Part shown: positions 9,963 to 20,524 of the stretch, piece after piece | Layout of the letters: every line of letters begins with the position of its first letter | How positions within the stretch are numbered: the stretch's first letter is position 1 | Assembly (NCBI GenBank): GCA_913048065.1 | Contig: CAJWVG010000005.1 | Location: 1-46,732, forward strand | From: an uncultured Gammaproteobacteria bacterium | GTDB lineage: Bacteria > Pseudomonadota > Gammaproteobacteria > GCA-002705445 > GCA-002716945 | Reading direction: 5' to 3' | Length of the DNA: 46,732 nt | The notes under the pieces: model-generated | Told to the model about the DNA's origin: nothing | Seen by the model: only the letters and a program-made list of their open reading frames with translations | The model's database searches: none | Translations under genes and position numbers: made by a program

Positions 9963-11405
9963 TTAGAATTTCCAAAAATAGGGTGTCATAACAATCAACA
10001 GAGTAAATATCTCTAGTCTTCCCAAAATCATTGCAAACGATAATACATATTTGGCAAAAATACTAATACCAGAGTAATTATCTGCCACTGACCCGAGGGC
10101 GGGACCAAGATTGTTTATACATGAAGCAACAGCAGAGAAAGACGTTGTTACATCTAACCCTGTTAAAAGTAAAAGAAACGATAAAAATAAAAAAGAGAGA
10201 ATATAAAATATAAAAAAATTAAATAATGTTGTAGATATATCATCATTGATTGAAGAACTATCAAGTTTTATCGGTATTTCTGCAGTTGGATGTAAAATTT
10301 TTAGTAGTTCTTTCTTAAGAAGTTTAAACATTAATAAAACTCTTATCACCTTTAATCCTCCGCCAGTTGAACCTGCACATGCTCCAATAAAACTGATAGT
10401 AATGAGTGTAGATACAATAAACGTGGGCCAGACATCATATGCTGTACTAGTAAAGCCAGAGGTTGTTATAAATGATACTGTTTGAAATAAAATTTGCCTG
10501 ACAGTAATATCACTATAATTACCATTAACAGTAAATATTGTAAGCCCTAACAGTAAAAATAGTATAATGAAAATATATGACTTAAATTCCGTGTCTTCAA
10601 AATATGTATGTATATTTTTTGATTTTAACAACATAAAATGTAATATAAAATTCATCGCAGATAATAACATAAAGACTATGCAAATAATCTCTATTAAATA
10701 ACTATCGAAATAACCAATACTTGCATCATGTGTAGAAAAACCACCTATAGCAATGGTAGAAAAGCCATGAGCAACTGCATCAAAAAAATTCATACCCGCA
10801 AAATAATAAAAAAGCGAACATAGAATAGTTAAACCAAGATAGATTGACCAAAGACTTTGTGCAGTTTCTGCAATCCTTGGGGAGATCTTAGTATCTTTAA
10901 TTGGTCCCGTTGATTCAGCTTTATATAGGAGATTACCACCTACGCCTAGCATAGGAAGTATCGCTATCGCCAAGATTACTAAACCCATTCCGCCTAACCA
11001 TTGAAGTTCTTGACGATATATTAAAATTGATGGTGAGAGAATATCTAAACTAGTAATGATTGTTGCGCCAGTTGTTGTCCATCCAGACACTGATTCAAAG
11101 AAAGCATCTGTAAAAGACAATGTGAGTTGTTTATCTAACATAAACGGCAAAGATCCAAAGATGCTTAGGATAAACCAAAACGCTACTACGATAAGAAATC
11201 CTTCTTTAGTTTTAATATCATTTTTAGAGTTCTTATTGGGATAATATAATATGAGCCCAGTGATTAATATAATTAATGACGACAGTAAAAATGTACTGAG
11301 ATTACCATCATTATAAATTATTGATACGATGATGGGGATAAAAAGCATAATGCTAAAAAGAATTAACATGATTCCAATTATTCGTAAGATTAGAGAGTAA
11401 TTCAT
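9963..11405 (-). CDS. trkH: Trk potassium uptake protein TrkH
   Basis: 480-aa polytopic; 'SGWTTTGATI', 'FSTIAIGGFSTHDASIGYF', 'GACAGSTGGGLKVIR', 'INNLGPALG'; adjacent to trkA. Confidence 0.93.
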   Translation of the reverse strand: MNYSLILRIIGIMLILFSIMLFIPIIVSIIYNDGNLSTFLLSSLIILITGLILYYPNKNSKNDIKTKEGFLIVVAFWFILSIFGSLPFMLDKQLTLSFTDAFFESVSGWTTTGATIITSLDILSPSILIYRQELQWLGGMGLVILAIAILPMLGVGGNLLYKAESTGPIKDTKISPRIAETAQSLWSIYLGLTILCSLFYYFAGMNFFDAVAHGFSTIAIGGFSTHDASIGYFDSYLIEIICIVFMLLSAMNFILHFMLLKSKNIHTYFEDTEFKSYIFIILFLLLGLTIFTVNGNYSDITVRQILFQTVSFITTSGFTSTAYDVWPTFIVSTLITISFIGACAGSTGGGLKVIRVLLMFKLLKKELLKILHPTAEIPIKLDSSSINDDISTTLFNFFIFYILSFLFLSFLLLLTGLDVTTSFSAVASCINNLGPALGSVADNYSGISIFAKYVLSFAMILGRLEIFTLLIVMTPYFWKF

Positions 11406-11407
11406 AT

Positions 11408-12778
11408 TTAAAAGAAGCCAACACTCACTTGAAACATTTTTTCTATATTAGTTATATCTTTCTTCTCTAGAACAAAGATTATCACATGATCACCTGTTTC
11501 TATCATGAAATCATCATTAGCCAACAAGACATTATTATTTCGAACTATAGCTCCTATAAGAGCACTATCTGGTAATTCAAGTTGAGATATTTTCTTACCA
11601 ACTAATTTTGAAGTTTTTTTATCACCATGAACTATAATTTCCATAGCTTCAGCATCAGCAGTTCCTAATTGATGTACATTGACAATATCACTAGTTCTAA
11701 CGGATGCTAACAAAGATCCAATTGTTACGTCCTCTGGTGAAACTACAATATCTATCTCCTTTGACACGAGATTTCTATAAGATGATTTGTTGACGATAGC
11801 AATTGTTTTTTTTGCTCCCATATCCTTAGCGAGCTTAGCAGATAGAATATTCATTTGGTCATTATTTGTAACAGCACAAAAATAATCTACTTCATTTATA
11901 TTCTCATTATTTAATAATGTTTCATCTGCTATGTCATTATTCAAAACGACAGTAGATGAAAGGTCTTGAGCAACCTGCTTCGCAATATATTTGTCTTTTT
12001 CTATTAATTTAATGCTATATATTGACTCTAGCTTTTTTGCTAAAGCGGATCCTACTCTGCCACCTCCAGCTATCATGACATTATGTGGTCGAGCAGTTGA
12101 TTTTCTCAATTCACTCATAAAACGCATATTTTCTTCTGTAGCCAAGAAAAATACATCATCATCAGGCAGGACGATAGTGTCACCATTAGGAATTAGATGC
12201 TTTTTATCTCTGTATATTGCAACTACACGAACCTCGACATTTGGCATATGATTTTTAAATTCAGATAATTTTTTACCTGCAAGAGGGCTATCTGGCAAGA
12301 CTGTTGCACCCAAGACCTGTACTCGACCTGAAGCAAATTGAAAAGCTTGGAATGCGCCAGGATGGTCTAAAATATTTTTAACATAATCCGTTAATAGAAT
12401 ATTAGGGCTAATAACTTCATTAATTGAAAATGCTGATTTATCAAAGTTATCCTCATCTCTTAAATACTCATTTGCTCTCAGCCTAGCAATTCTTTTTGGT
12501 ACATTATAAATTGATTTAGCCACATGACATGCTGCCATATTAACTTCATCACTACCTGTAACAGCTATTATCATGTCTGAGTTTTCAGCATCAGCAAGTT
12601 TTTGAACAGATGGATAAGAAGCCAAACCATGTATTGTTTTGATATCCATTTTTTCTCTCAAGTCTGACAAAACATCCTTATCATAATCAACAAGAGTTAT
12701 ATCATTTCCATCGTCTGAGAGTATTTTGGCTACGGATGAACCAACTTGACCACCGCCAAAGACTATGATTTTTTTCAT
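11408..12778 (-). CDS. trkA: Trk potassium uptake regulator TrkA
   Basis: Two RCK-type Rossmann motifs 'IIVFGGGQVGSSVAK' and 'MIAGGGRVGSALAKKLE'. Confidence 0.95.
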   Translation of the reverse strand: MKKIIVFGGGQVGSSVAKILSDDGNDITLVDYDKDVLSDLREKMDIKTIHGLASYPSVQKLADAENSDMIIAVTGSDEVNMAACHVAKSIYNVPKRIARLRANEYLRDEDNFDKSAFSINEVISPNILLTDYVKNILDHPGAFQAFQFASGRVQVLGATVLPDSPLAGKKLSEFKNHMPNVEVRVVAIYRDKKHLIPNGDTIVLPDDDVFFLATEENMRFMSELRKSTARPHNVMIAGGGRVGSALAKKLESIYSIKLIEKDKYIAKQVAQDLSSTVVLNNDIADETLLNNENINEVDYFCAVTNNDQMNILSAKLAKDMGAKKTIAIVNKSSYRNLVSKEIDIVVSPEDVTIGSLLASVRTSDIVNVHQLGTADAEAMEIIVHGDKKTSKLVGKKISQLELPDSALIGAIVRNNNVLLANDDFMIETGDHVIIFVLEKKDITNIEKMFQVSVGFF

Positions 12779-12849
12779 TTCTTCTACTGGGTTATTTTCA
12801 CGATTTCATTCTACACTAAATCAAAACAATTAATATACATATGATAGTT

Positions 12850-13785
12850 TTATTTATGAAAAAAACCCTTGATTTTGTTAGTAAGATTACTATTAGAGTT
12901 ATAAAAATCTCGTGCTGTAACAATATTTTTGCCAGGCAATTGAAGTTTTTCAATATTTATTATTCCATCAATAGCAGCAATTGATAGTGCTTCTGATGTA
13001 AAATCTACTACTGAGCCAGTTTCAAACACATGTTTTTTATTTAAATAACTTGATTTCCATATCTTCAAACGTTCACCATATAATTGAGTTTCAGCAACAG
13101 GCCAACCAACTAGAGCTCTAATTTTACAAAATATTGTTCTACATGGCTCATTCCAATCAATTACCGCCTCATCTTTTTTTATTTTTGTTGCATAGGATGC
13201 CAAACTATTATCTTGTGCTTGGTATTTTAAATTTTGAATATCACTATTTAATATTTCTATTATTTTTTCAGAAGCCAAATCAGAGAGTTTTGTTTGTAAT
13301 ATCAATGAGTCATCTTCATCAAGAATTGTATAATCATAATACTTCAAAATTTTACCAGTATCTAAACCTTCATCAATTTTAAAAAAAGTGACTCCTGTAT
13401 TATAATCATCATTCATTAGTGCTCTTTGAATGGGAGCTGCTCCACGCCATTTAGGAAGAAGTGAACAGTGAATATTTATAATGCCATTACTTGGTAATGA
13501 TATTATCCCTAATGGTAATATTTTCCCATATGCATATATGATAAAAAGATCTGCTCTATAAGATTTAATTTTGTCGCGGAAGCTATTATCCGATAGATTG
13601 GCTGGTCTGAGAACATCTATATTATTGTCGGAAGCAAACTGCCCTACAAATGTATCTTTAATTTTTTTATTCTTATTTTGCTTAAAGTCCTGGGTAACTA
13701 CTGCTGAAATCTTATGTTTGCTAGATATTAAAGTATTTAATACCTTACATGAATATTGTGGGCTTCCGAAAAATATAATGTTCAA
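12850..13785 (-). CDS. fmt: Methionyl-tRNA formyltransferase
   Basis: 'MNIIFFGSPQYSCKVL', 'INIHCSLLPKWRGAAPIQRALMNDDYNTGVTFFKID'. Confidence 0.95.
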   Translation of the reverse strand: MNIIFFGSPQYSCKVLNTLISSKHKISAVVTQDFKQNKNKKIKDTFVGQFASDNNIDVLRPANLSDNSFRDKIKSYRADLFIIYAYGKILPLGIISLPSNGIINIHCSLLPKWRGAAPIQRALMNDDYNTGVTFFKIDEGLDTGKILKYYDYTILDEDDSLILQTKLSDLASEKIIEILNSDIQNLKYQAQDNSLASYATKIKKDEAVIDWNEPCRTIFCKIRALVGWPVAETQLYGERLKIWKSSYLNKKHVFETGSVVDFTSEALSIAAIDGIINIEKLQLPGKNIVTARDFYNSNSNLTNKIKGFFHK

Positions 13786-13800
13786 TTGAGACGCCTAATT

Positions 13801-14337
13801 TTAAATTGAATAAGGTACTTTTTTTCTTTGTTCAACAGTACCTTGTAATTCATGTTTTTTAATTTTTTTAGCAATTCTGTCTCTTTTCATATTGGATATA
13901 TAATCAACAAATAATTTGCCATCTAAATGATCAATTTCATGTTGAATACATACTGATAATAGACCGTCAGCATTACTAATATGCTCAACACCATCAATAT
14001 CAAAAAATGAATAGTCAATCTTATTATATCTCTCTACTTTTTCATAGAAACCTGGAACTGATAAACACCCTTCCTCAAAAGTAATTTTCTCATCTCTTTT
14101 AAATATCACTGGATTAACCAATATTAGTGGTTGATCTCTTTTCTCACTAACATCAATGGTGATTAATCTTATAGGTAGATTTACCTGAACTGCGGCAAGG
14201 CCTATACCTTTTGCTTCATACATCGTTTGAAGCATATCTTGTGCAATTTCCTTTAATTTTTCATCAAAAATCTCAATATTTGCTCCTTTTTGGCGCAGCT
14301 TATTATCAGGAAAATGTAGAATATTTAGTATAGTCAT
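13801..14337 (-). CDS. def: Peptide deformylase
   Basis: 'GIGLAAVQVN', 'EEGCLSVPG', 'IQHEIDHLDGKLFVDY'. Confidence 0.97.
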   Translation of the reverse strand: MTILNILHFPDNKLRQKGANIEIFDEKLKEIAQDMLQTMYEAKGIGLAAVQVNLPIRLITIDVSEKRDQPLILVNPVIFKRDEKITFEEGCLSVPGFYEKVERYNKIDYSFFDIDGVEHISNADGLLSVCIQHEIDHLDGKLFVDYISNMKRDRIAKKIKKHELQGTVEQRKKVPYSI

Positions 14338-14426
14338 TATTAAAGTATTTCAAAAAGTATTGTAATTATGTTCATTTTAATAGTATAAAGTAAAAAAATA
14401 TATTTTTATAAGAGTTAACAAGAAAA

Positions 14427-16751
14427 ATGAAAAATTTATTAATTGTAGAGTCTCCCACCAAAGTAAAATCTATTCAGAAGTTCTTAGGTGCTGATTATAA
14501 AGTACTAGCGTCTGTGGGTCATGTGAGAGATTTAATAGCTAGCGCAAGAAAAGGTATAGATGTAGAAAAAAACTATAAACCGATTTGGAAAGTTTCCAGC
14601 GGCAAAAAAGATGTTATAGATGAAATTAAAAAGTTTTCTAAAGATGCAAAAACAGTTTATTTTGCTACTGACCCAGACAGAGAAGGAGAGGCAATCTCAA
14701 AACATCTATATGACATTTTAGATAAAGCAAAACTGTTGAAAGATAAAAAAACCTATAGAGTTGCTTTTAATGAAATTACCGAAAAAGCAGTTCTATCGGC
14801 TATGGAAAACCCTCGGGAAATATCAAATGATCTTTGGAATGCTTATCTTGCCAGGAGAACTCTAGACTATCTAATGGGATATGATATATCTGAGTTTTTA
14901 TGGAAAAAAGTAAGTAGATATGCAAGAGGAGGTCGTGTACAAAGCCCTGCATTAAGATTAATTGTTGAAAGAGAAAACTTAATAAAGGCCTTTGATCCGG
15001 TTGAGTATTGGATTGCATCTATAAATGCCTGTACCAAAGAGGATTGTATTGACTTGGAGTTGATAAGCATTAATGGGGAGAAGATAAAAAAAGGCAAGAT
15101 AACAAATATTGAGACTTCCAAAGATGCTGAGTCTATCAAAAGAGAACTTGATCAATATAAAGAAGTGATGATAAATGATATAAAAACATCTGAAAGAAAG
15201 ATGAGGCCAAGTGCACCATTTACTACGGCTTCCCTTCAACGTGCTGCATATTCTACTTTAGGTTTTTCTGTTAAGCAAACATCTAGTATTGCCCAAAGAC
15301 TTTATCAAGGAATTGCTTTAGAAGGCGGGACAACAGTTGGTTTAATATCATATATGCGGACCGACTCTACTAATCTATCAACTGATTGTCTAAAGGATAT
15401 ATCTAATTTCCTCGATTCAAAATATCCAAAACTTAAATCAAGTGAAGTAAGAAAGTACTCTAAAAAAGTTAAAAATGCACAAGAGGCTCATGAGGCAATA
15501 CGCCCTACTGTAATTGAGAATACCCCAGACAAAATTAGAAAATATCTTGAAGATGCGGAATATAAACTCTATGAACTTATTTGGAAAAGAACAGTTGCTT
15601 CACAAATGATTGATGCGGTTAATCAGCAGGTTGTTATTGATTTCAATTTAGCAGAAAAATTTGGGTTTAAATATAGCGGATCATTTCTTAAACATAATGG
15701 TTTCAAAGAAATTTATGACTTATCAGAGAATGATCAAAAAGATAAGCTAAATAAAAAAATATTAGAAAATCTAAAAAAAGGAGACAAATTAAATATAAAA
15801 GATATAAATATAGAACAGAAATTTACTCAGCCACCACCCAGATATAATCAAGCAAGTTTAATTGAAGCGCTTGAAGAATTGGGAATAGGAAGACCATCAA
15901 CTTATGTAACAATAATTTCAAAAATATTAGATAGTAACTATGTAGATCCAGAGGCAAGTAATTTTCAACCCACTGCTTTAGCTTCGGTTGTATGTGATAC
16001 GTTAACAAAACACTTTAGCAATGATTTGGTAGATTTTGAATTCACTGCAAGACTAGAGGATAGTCTTGATTTGATAGCAAACGGTGAACAAGATCCTATG
16101 ACGTGCATTAAAGGTACCTATGAACCATTTAGAATGAATTTAGAAGAAAAACTTAAAACGGTAGATATATCAGAACAAAGAGAATTAAAAAATCTTGGAA
16201 CCCATCCTGATACAGGACGACCTGTCACAGTAAGATTAACAAAATATGGCCCGACAATCCAAATGGGTACTAAGGATGATGAGGAAAAACCAAAATGGGC
16301 ACCATTAACATATGAAATGAAAAAAAATATAGACTCTATAACAATGGAAGATGCAATAAAGTTATTTGCTTTGCCACTCAAAATTGGAATTTATAATGGA
16401 GAAGATATATTGGCAAACATTGGACCGTATGGACCATATTTAAAAAATGGTAAAACTAATGTGAGTGTAAAACAACGTGATATATTTGATGTGAATGAAC
16501 AAGAAGCTATAGAATTAATTAAAGAAAAAATTGAAATAGATGCCAATATCAATATAAATATTTTTGAAGAATCTGGTATTAAGGTTCTTAACGGTAGATA
16601 TGGACCTTATGTTACTAATGGGAAAGTTAATGTAACTATTCCCAAAGATATAGAACCTAAGAGTTTAGATGAAGATAAATGTATTGAAATGATCAAAAAT
16701 GCTCCACCAAAAAGAAAAGGTAAACGTAGGTTTAGAGCAAGAAAAACATGA
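14427..16751 (+). CDS. topA: DNA topoisomerase I
   Basis: 'NLLIVESPTKVKSIQKFLG', 'TDPDREGEAIS', 'GLISYMRTDSTNLS'; C-terminal 'GPYGPYLKNG'-type repeats. Confidence 0.97.
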   Translation: MKNLLIVESPTKVKSIQKFLGADYKVLASVGHVRDLIASARKGIDVEKNYKPIWKVSSGKKDVIDEIKKFSKDAKTVYFATDPDREGEAISKHLYDILDKAKLLKDKKTYRVAFNEITEKAVLSAMENPREISNDLWNAYLARRTLDYLMGYDISEFLWKKVSRYARGGRVQSPALRLIVERENLIKAFDPVEYWIASINACTKEDCIDLELISINGEKIKKGKITNIETSKDAESIKRELDQYKEVMINDIKTSERKMRPSAPFTTASLQRAAYSTLGFSVKQTSSIAQRLYQGIALEGGTTVGLISYMRTDSTNLSTDCLKDISNFLDSKYPKLKSSEVRKYSKKVKNAQEAHEAIRPTVIENTPDKIRKYLEDAEYKLYELIWKRTVASQMIDAVNQQVVIDFNLAEKFGFKYSGSFLKHNGFKEIYDLSENDQKDKLNKKILENLKKGDKLNIKDINIEQKFTQPPPRYNQASLIEALEELGIGRPSTYVTIISKILDSNYVDPEASNFQPTALASVVCDTLTKHFSNDLVDFEFTARLEDSLDLIANGEQDPMTCIKGTYEPFRMNLEEKLKTVDISEQRELKNLGTHPDTGRPVTVRLTKYGPTIQMGTKDDEEKPKWAPLTYEMKKNIDSITMEDAIKLFALPLKIGIYNGEDILANIGPYGPYLKNGKTNVSVKQRDIFDVNEQEAIELIKEKIEIDANININIFEESGIKVLNGRYGPYVTNGKVNVTIPKDIEPKSLDEDKCIEMIKNAPPKRKGKRRFRARKT

Positions 16752-17296
16752 TTATCGGTAGTGCTCTGAACGCTATAGATTATCTCAGAAAAGGCAAAAT
16801 CATAGGTTATCCAACAGAAGGTGTTTATGGGTTAGGATGTGACCCTTGGAATGAGGACAGTGTATCTAGAATAAATAGAATAAAAAAACGTGGAGCAGGT
16901 AAAGTATATTTATTAGTTGCATCGAATATCAATCAGCTAACTGAACTTGTAGATACAGATAATATAGCAAAAGAGGTACTAGAATCTTGGCCGGGTCATA
17001 CAACATGGCTTATACCTGCAAAAAAAAATACTCCGAAGTGGCTCGTAGATAAAGATAGTGGATTAATTGCTATAAGAGTTTCAAAACACCCAACTATAGT
17101 TGAACTATGCAATCATTTTAAAAATCCGATTATTTCAACAAGTGCAAATATTAGTGGCGATGAAAACATATTAGGCAAAACAACTTTTATACATACTTTT
17201 TCACAAACGGTTGATTACTTTGTGGAAGGAAATTTAGGCAATTCTGACAAACCTAGTATAATAAGAAATATGATTACGGGAGAAAAATTGAGATAA
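16748..17296 (+). CDS. tsaC: Threonylcarbamoyl-AMP synthase (Sua5/YrdC/TsaC)
   Basis: 'GKIIGYPTEGVYGLGCDPWNEDSVSRINRIKKR', 'WPGHTTWLIP', 'STSANISG'. Confidence 0.93.
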   Translation: MIIGSALNAIDYLRKGKIIGYPTEGVYGLGCDPWNEDSVSRINRIKKRGAGKVYLLVASNINQLTELVDTDNIAKEVLESWPGHTTWLIPAKKNTPKWLVDKDSGLIAIRVSKHPTIVELCNHFKNPIISTSANISGDENILGKTTFIHTFSQTVDYFVEGNLGNSDKPSIIRNMITGEKLR

Positions 17297-18183
17297 TGAA
17301 AAAATCAAAATACTTCATAAAACTTGAAATAGATTTTAAAAAATTACAGAAACATATTATTAATGAATTAAAATCTATTGACTCGAAAATAAAAATACAT
17401 AAAACCAACTGGAAATATAAAACTGGTGGTGGTGGCTTAAGTTGTGAAATTTTAGGTAATAATATTATTGAAAAAGGAATGATAAATTTTTCATCTATTA
17501 AAGGAACAGTACTCCCAGAAAGTGCGTTAGCAAAAAAAATAAAAGGTGGTATAAAAAATTTTGTTGCAACTGGGGTTTCTGTAGTTATACACCCCAATAA
17601 TCCATTTGTACCATGCTCGCATATGAATATCCGGTGTTTTGAGACTAACAGTTCATCTAAAAATAGTTGGTGGTACGGTGGCGGTTTTGATTTAACACCG
17701 TATTTTGTATACAAGGAAGATATAATGAACTGGCACCGATCCGCTAAGAGAGTCTGTGATAGATATAATCCTAAATTCTATAAGGAATTTAGCAAGAATT
17801 GTGATGAATATTTTTATAATAAACATAGAAAAGAAAAAAGAGGTATCGGGGGATTATTCTTTGATAATCTTAATCAACAAAATAAAGATTTTTATAGTGC
17901 CTTCTTAAATGATGTCGGGAAAACATATATAGAAAGTTACGCTGATATCATAAAACAAAGGTATAGAAAAAAATTTACTAAAACCCAAAAAGAATTTCAG
18001 TACTTGCGCAGAGCTAGATATGTCGAATTTAACCTTCTTTATGACAGAGGCACAATATTTGGGCTACAATCTGGTGGAAGGCCTGAGTCTATCTTAATGT
18101 CAATGCCACCAAAAGTGATGTGGATCAGTAAGAAAAATTCAATTCTGAATAAATATGAAAAAGATTTGAAAAAATTTTTATAG
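17296..18183 (+). CDS. hemF: Oxygen-dependent coproporphyrinogen III oxidase
   Basis: 'ATGVSVVIHPNNPFVPCSHMNIRCFE', 'WWYGGGFDLTPYF', 'RYVEFNLLYDRGTIFGLQSGGRPESILMSMPP'. Confidence 0.95.
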   Translation: MKKSKYFIKLEIDFKKLQKHIINELKSIDSKIKIHKTNWKYKTGGGGLSCEILGNNIIEKGMINFSSIKGTVLPESALAKKIKGGIKNFVATGVSVVIHPNNPFVPCSHMNIRCFETNSSSKNSWWYGGGFDLTPYFVYKEDIMNWHRSAKRVCDRYNPKFYKEFSKNCDEYFYNKHRKEKRGIGGLFFDNLNQQNKDFYSAFLNDVGKTYIESYADIIKQRYRKKFTKTQKEFQYLRRARYVEFNLLYDRGTIFGLQSGGRPESILMSMPPKVMWISKKNSILNKYEKDLKKFL

Positions 18184-18184
18184 C

Positions 18185-18661
18185 CTATTTACCAAGAAGG
18201 TTCTTTAATAATTCTGTATTTTTTATAATTTCGTCTTCACTTAAGTTAACAATAGCTGTTGTTAATCTAGAAACACAATTCATTTTTCCAGCATCATTGC
18301 GTATATCAATATTCCATACATGTACAGATCTACCCAGGCTAGCAACTGTCGTTTTACCAGTGACATAACCGCTGGACACAGGTCTTACATGATTAGCATT
18401 TATTTCTAAACCAACTGCTTTTTGTTTTTTCATGTCAATACACATGTTCGACGCAATACTTCCAAGGGCTTCTGCAAGAACACATGAGGCTCCCCCATGC
18501 AATATCCCTCTTGACTGTCTTGTAAAATCTTCAACAGGCATCCTTGCAACAACATAGTCTTCTCCTAACTCAATAAATTCGATACCTAAATGTTTATTTA
18601 AATTGTTATTCCTTAGTGAAATAACATGTTCTAGGGTGAATTTTTCATGCCAAATAGACAT
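18185..18661 (-). CDS. Hotdog-fold (PaaI-like) thioesterase
   Basis: 'GILHGGASCVLAEALGSIAS', 'GLEINANHVRPVSSGYVTGKTTVASLGRSVHVWNIDI'. Confidence 0.85.
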   Translation of the reverse strand: MSIWHEKFTLEHVISLRNNNLNKHLGIEFIELGEDYVVARMPVEDFTRQSRGILHGGASCVLAEALGSIASNMCIDMKKQKAVGLEINANHVRPVSSGYVTGKTTVASLGRSVHVWNIDIRNDAGKMNCVSRLTTAIVNLSEDEIIKNTELLKNLLGK

Positions 18662-18737
18662 TTAGCCTCCTTTGTTATATTTGTAGATAGATTAATATAG
18701 CATCTTCTCTTAAAATAAAAAGTGTTAGACTAATAAA

Positions 18738-19730
18738 ATGAAAAAAAGTTTCCCAAATATAAGACTAAGAAGGCTTCGAAATAATAGTCCAATTAGAAAT
18801 TTGATAAGAGAGAATGTGTTATCTGCACATGACTTGATACAGCCAATTTTCCTAATTGATGGGAAAAATAAAACAGAAAAGATTAAATCTATGCCTAGTA
18901 TTCATAGAATGACGATTGACCTAGCTATCAAAGAAATTAAAATACTACAAAAACTTGGAATTCAAGGAATAGCACTATTTCCATGTATCAAAGATAAATA
19001 TAAAGATGCCTATGGCTCAGAATCTTATAATGATGATGGTTTAATGCAAAGAGCTATTAGAAGTATCAAAAAATCAGTTAAGAACATTGCGATAATAAGT
19101 GATGTAGCACTGGATCCATATACATCACACGGACAAGATGGGATATTGAGTCCTACCAAAAAAATACTTAATGATGAAACCATAGAAATATTAGTTAAAC
19201 AATCATTGAGTCATGCACGATGTGGAGTAGATATATTAGCTCCGTCAGATATGATGGATGGTAGAATAAAATCTATCAGAAAAGCGCTAGAAAATAATAA
19301 ATTTGTTGATACTAAAATTTTATCTTATTCAGCTAAGTATTCTTCAAATTTTTATGGCCCTTTTAGAGATGCTGTAGGTTCAGTTAAAAATCTTGGCGCT
19401 TCTAAGAAAGATACCTATCAAATGGACTTCTCTAATAGTAAAGATGCGATTCGTGAGGCAGAGATGGATATATCTGAAGGAGCAGATATTATTATGATTA
19501 AACCTGGAATGCCATATTTGGATATTGTTTCTAAAATTAATAGTCAATTTAATGTACCTATCTTCGTTTATCAAGTAAGCGGAGAATATTCAATGATAAA
19601 AGCTGCATCACAAAATAAATGGCTCAATGAGAAAAGAATTGTACTCGAAACTCTAATGTCCATGAAAAGAGCTGGAGCGAATGCGATAATTAGTTATTAT
19701 GCCAAGGATGCTTTAAAATGGATGAAATAA
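18738..19730 (+). CDS. hemB: Delta-aminolevulinic acid dehydratase
   Basis: 'LIQPIFLIDG', 'VALDPYTSHGQDG', 'GADIIMIKPGMPYLDIV', 'VYQVSGEYSMIKAA'. Confidence 0.95.
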   Translation: MKKSFPNIRLRRLRNNSPIRNLIRENVLSAHDLIQPIFLIDGKNKTEKIKSMPSIHRMTIDLAIKEIKILQKLGIQGIALFPCIKDKYKDAYGSESYNDDGLMQRAIRSIKKSVKNIAIISDVALDPYTSHGQDGILSPTKKILNDETIEILVKQSLSHARCGVDILAPSDMMDGRIKSIRKALENNKFVDTKILSYSAKYSSNFYGPFRDAVGSVKNLGASKKDTYQMDFSNSKDAIREAEMDISEGADIIMIKPGMPYLDIVSKINSQFNVPIFVYQVSGEYSMIKAASQNKWLNEKRIVLETLMSMKRAGANAIISYYAKDALKWMK

Positions 19731-20524
19731 AGAAATTCGCCGTAATAGGAATTCCAATAAAACATAGCTTGTCACCAAAAATCCATAAGGAGTTTGCAAA
19801 ACAACATGGCTTAAAAATTCAATATAAAATGATTGAACCAGATTCAGAGGAGCATTTTGAAACACATACACAAAGCTTCTTTTCAAAAAAAGGGTACGGT
19901 GCAAATATAACTATCCCTTTTAAAGAAAAAGCGTTCTTATTTGCCGATATTCATGATGAATCTACTATAGAATGTGGTTGTGCTAATACCTTGATTTCAC
20001 AAGAAAATAAAATTAAATCATTTAATACAGATGGAGAAGGTTTCATTAATGACTTAACAATCAAAAAAATAGAATTGTTAAATAAAAAAATATTAGTCAT
20101 AGGAGCAGGTGGCTCTGCTAGAAGTATTATAAATTCTTTGATAAAAAATAATATCGACAAAATTGATATATTAAGCAAAACAAAAGAAAGAGTTGACCTA
20201 TTAGTAGATAAATATAAAGATAAATCTAATATTTTTAATTATGAAGATGGTTCAAGCTACGATCTTGTTATTAATACAACACCAGTGAGCCTGACTAATG
20301 AAGAAATAAACTTCCCAACTAATATTTTTAACAAAATAAGTATTTCTTATGATTTATTTTATTCTAAAAATATTACAAATTTTCAAACCTGGTCTAAGAA
20401 TAATGGTGCTACTAAAGCTTATGATGGCTTGGGGATGCTTATTGAACAAGCGGCTCTGTCCTATAGAATCTGGAATAGTTTTGAACCGTCGACAAAAGAT
20501 TTAAAAAATAAATTAGGTTTTTAA
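19718..20524 (+). CDS. aroE: Shikimate dehydrogenase
   Basis: 'AVIGIPIKHSLSPKIHKEF', 'GANITIPFKEKAF', 'VIGAGGSARSII', 'DGLGMLIEQAALSYRIW'. Confidence 0.93.
   Translation: MDEIKKFAVIGIPIKHSLSPKIHKEFAKQHGLKIQYKMIEPDSEEHFETHTQSFFSKKGYGANITIPFKEKAFLFADIHDESTIECGCANTLISQENKIKSFNTDGEGFINDLTIKKIELLNKKILVIGAGGSARSIINSLIKNNIDKIDILSKTKERVDLLVDKYKDKSNIFNYEDGSSYDLVINTTPVSLTNEEINFPTNIFNKISISYDLFYSKNITNFQTWSKNNGATKAYDGLGMLIEQAALSYRIWNSFEPSTKDLKNKLGF

Noticed and set aside
14800-16381. Several - strand ORFs (60-90 aa) within topA
   Set aside because: All antisense to the well-conserved topA frame.
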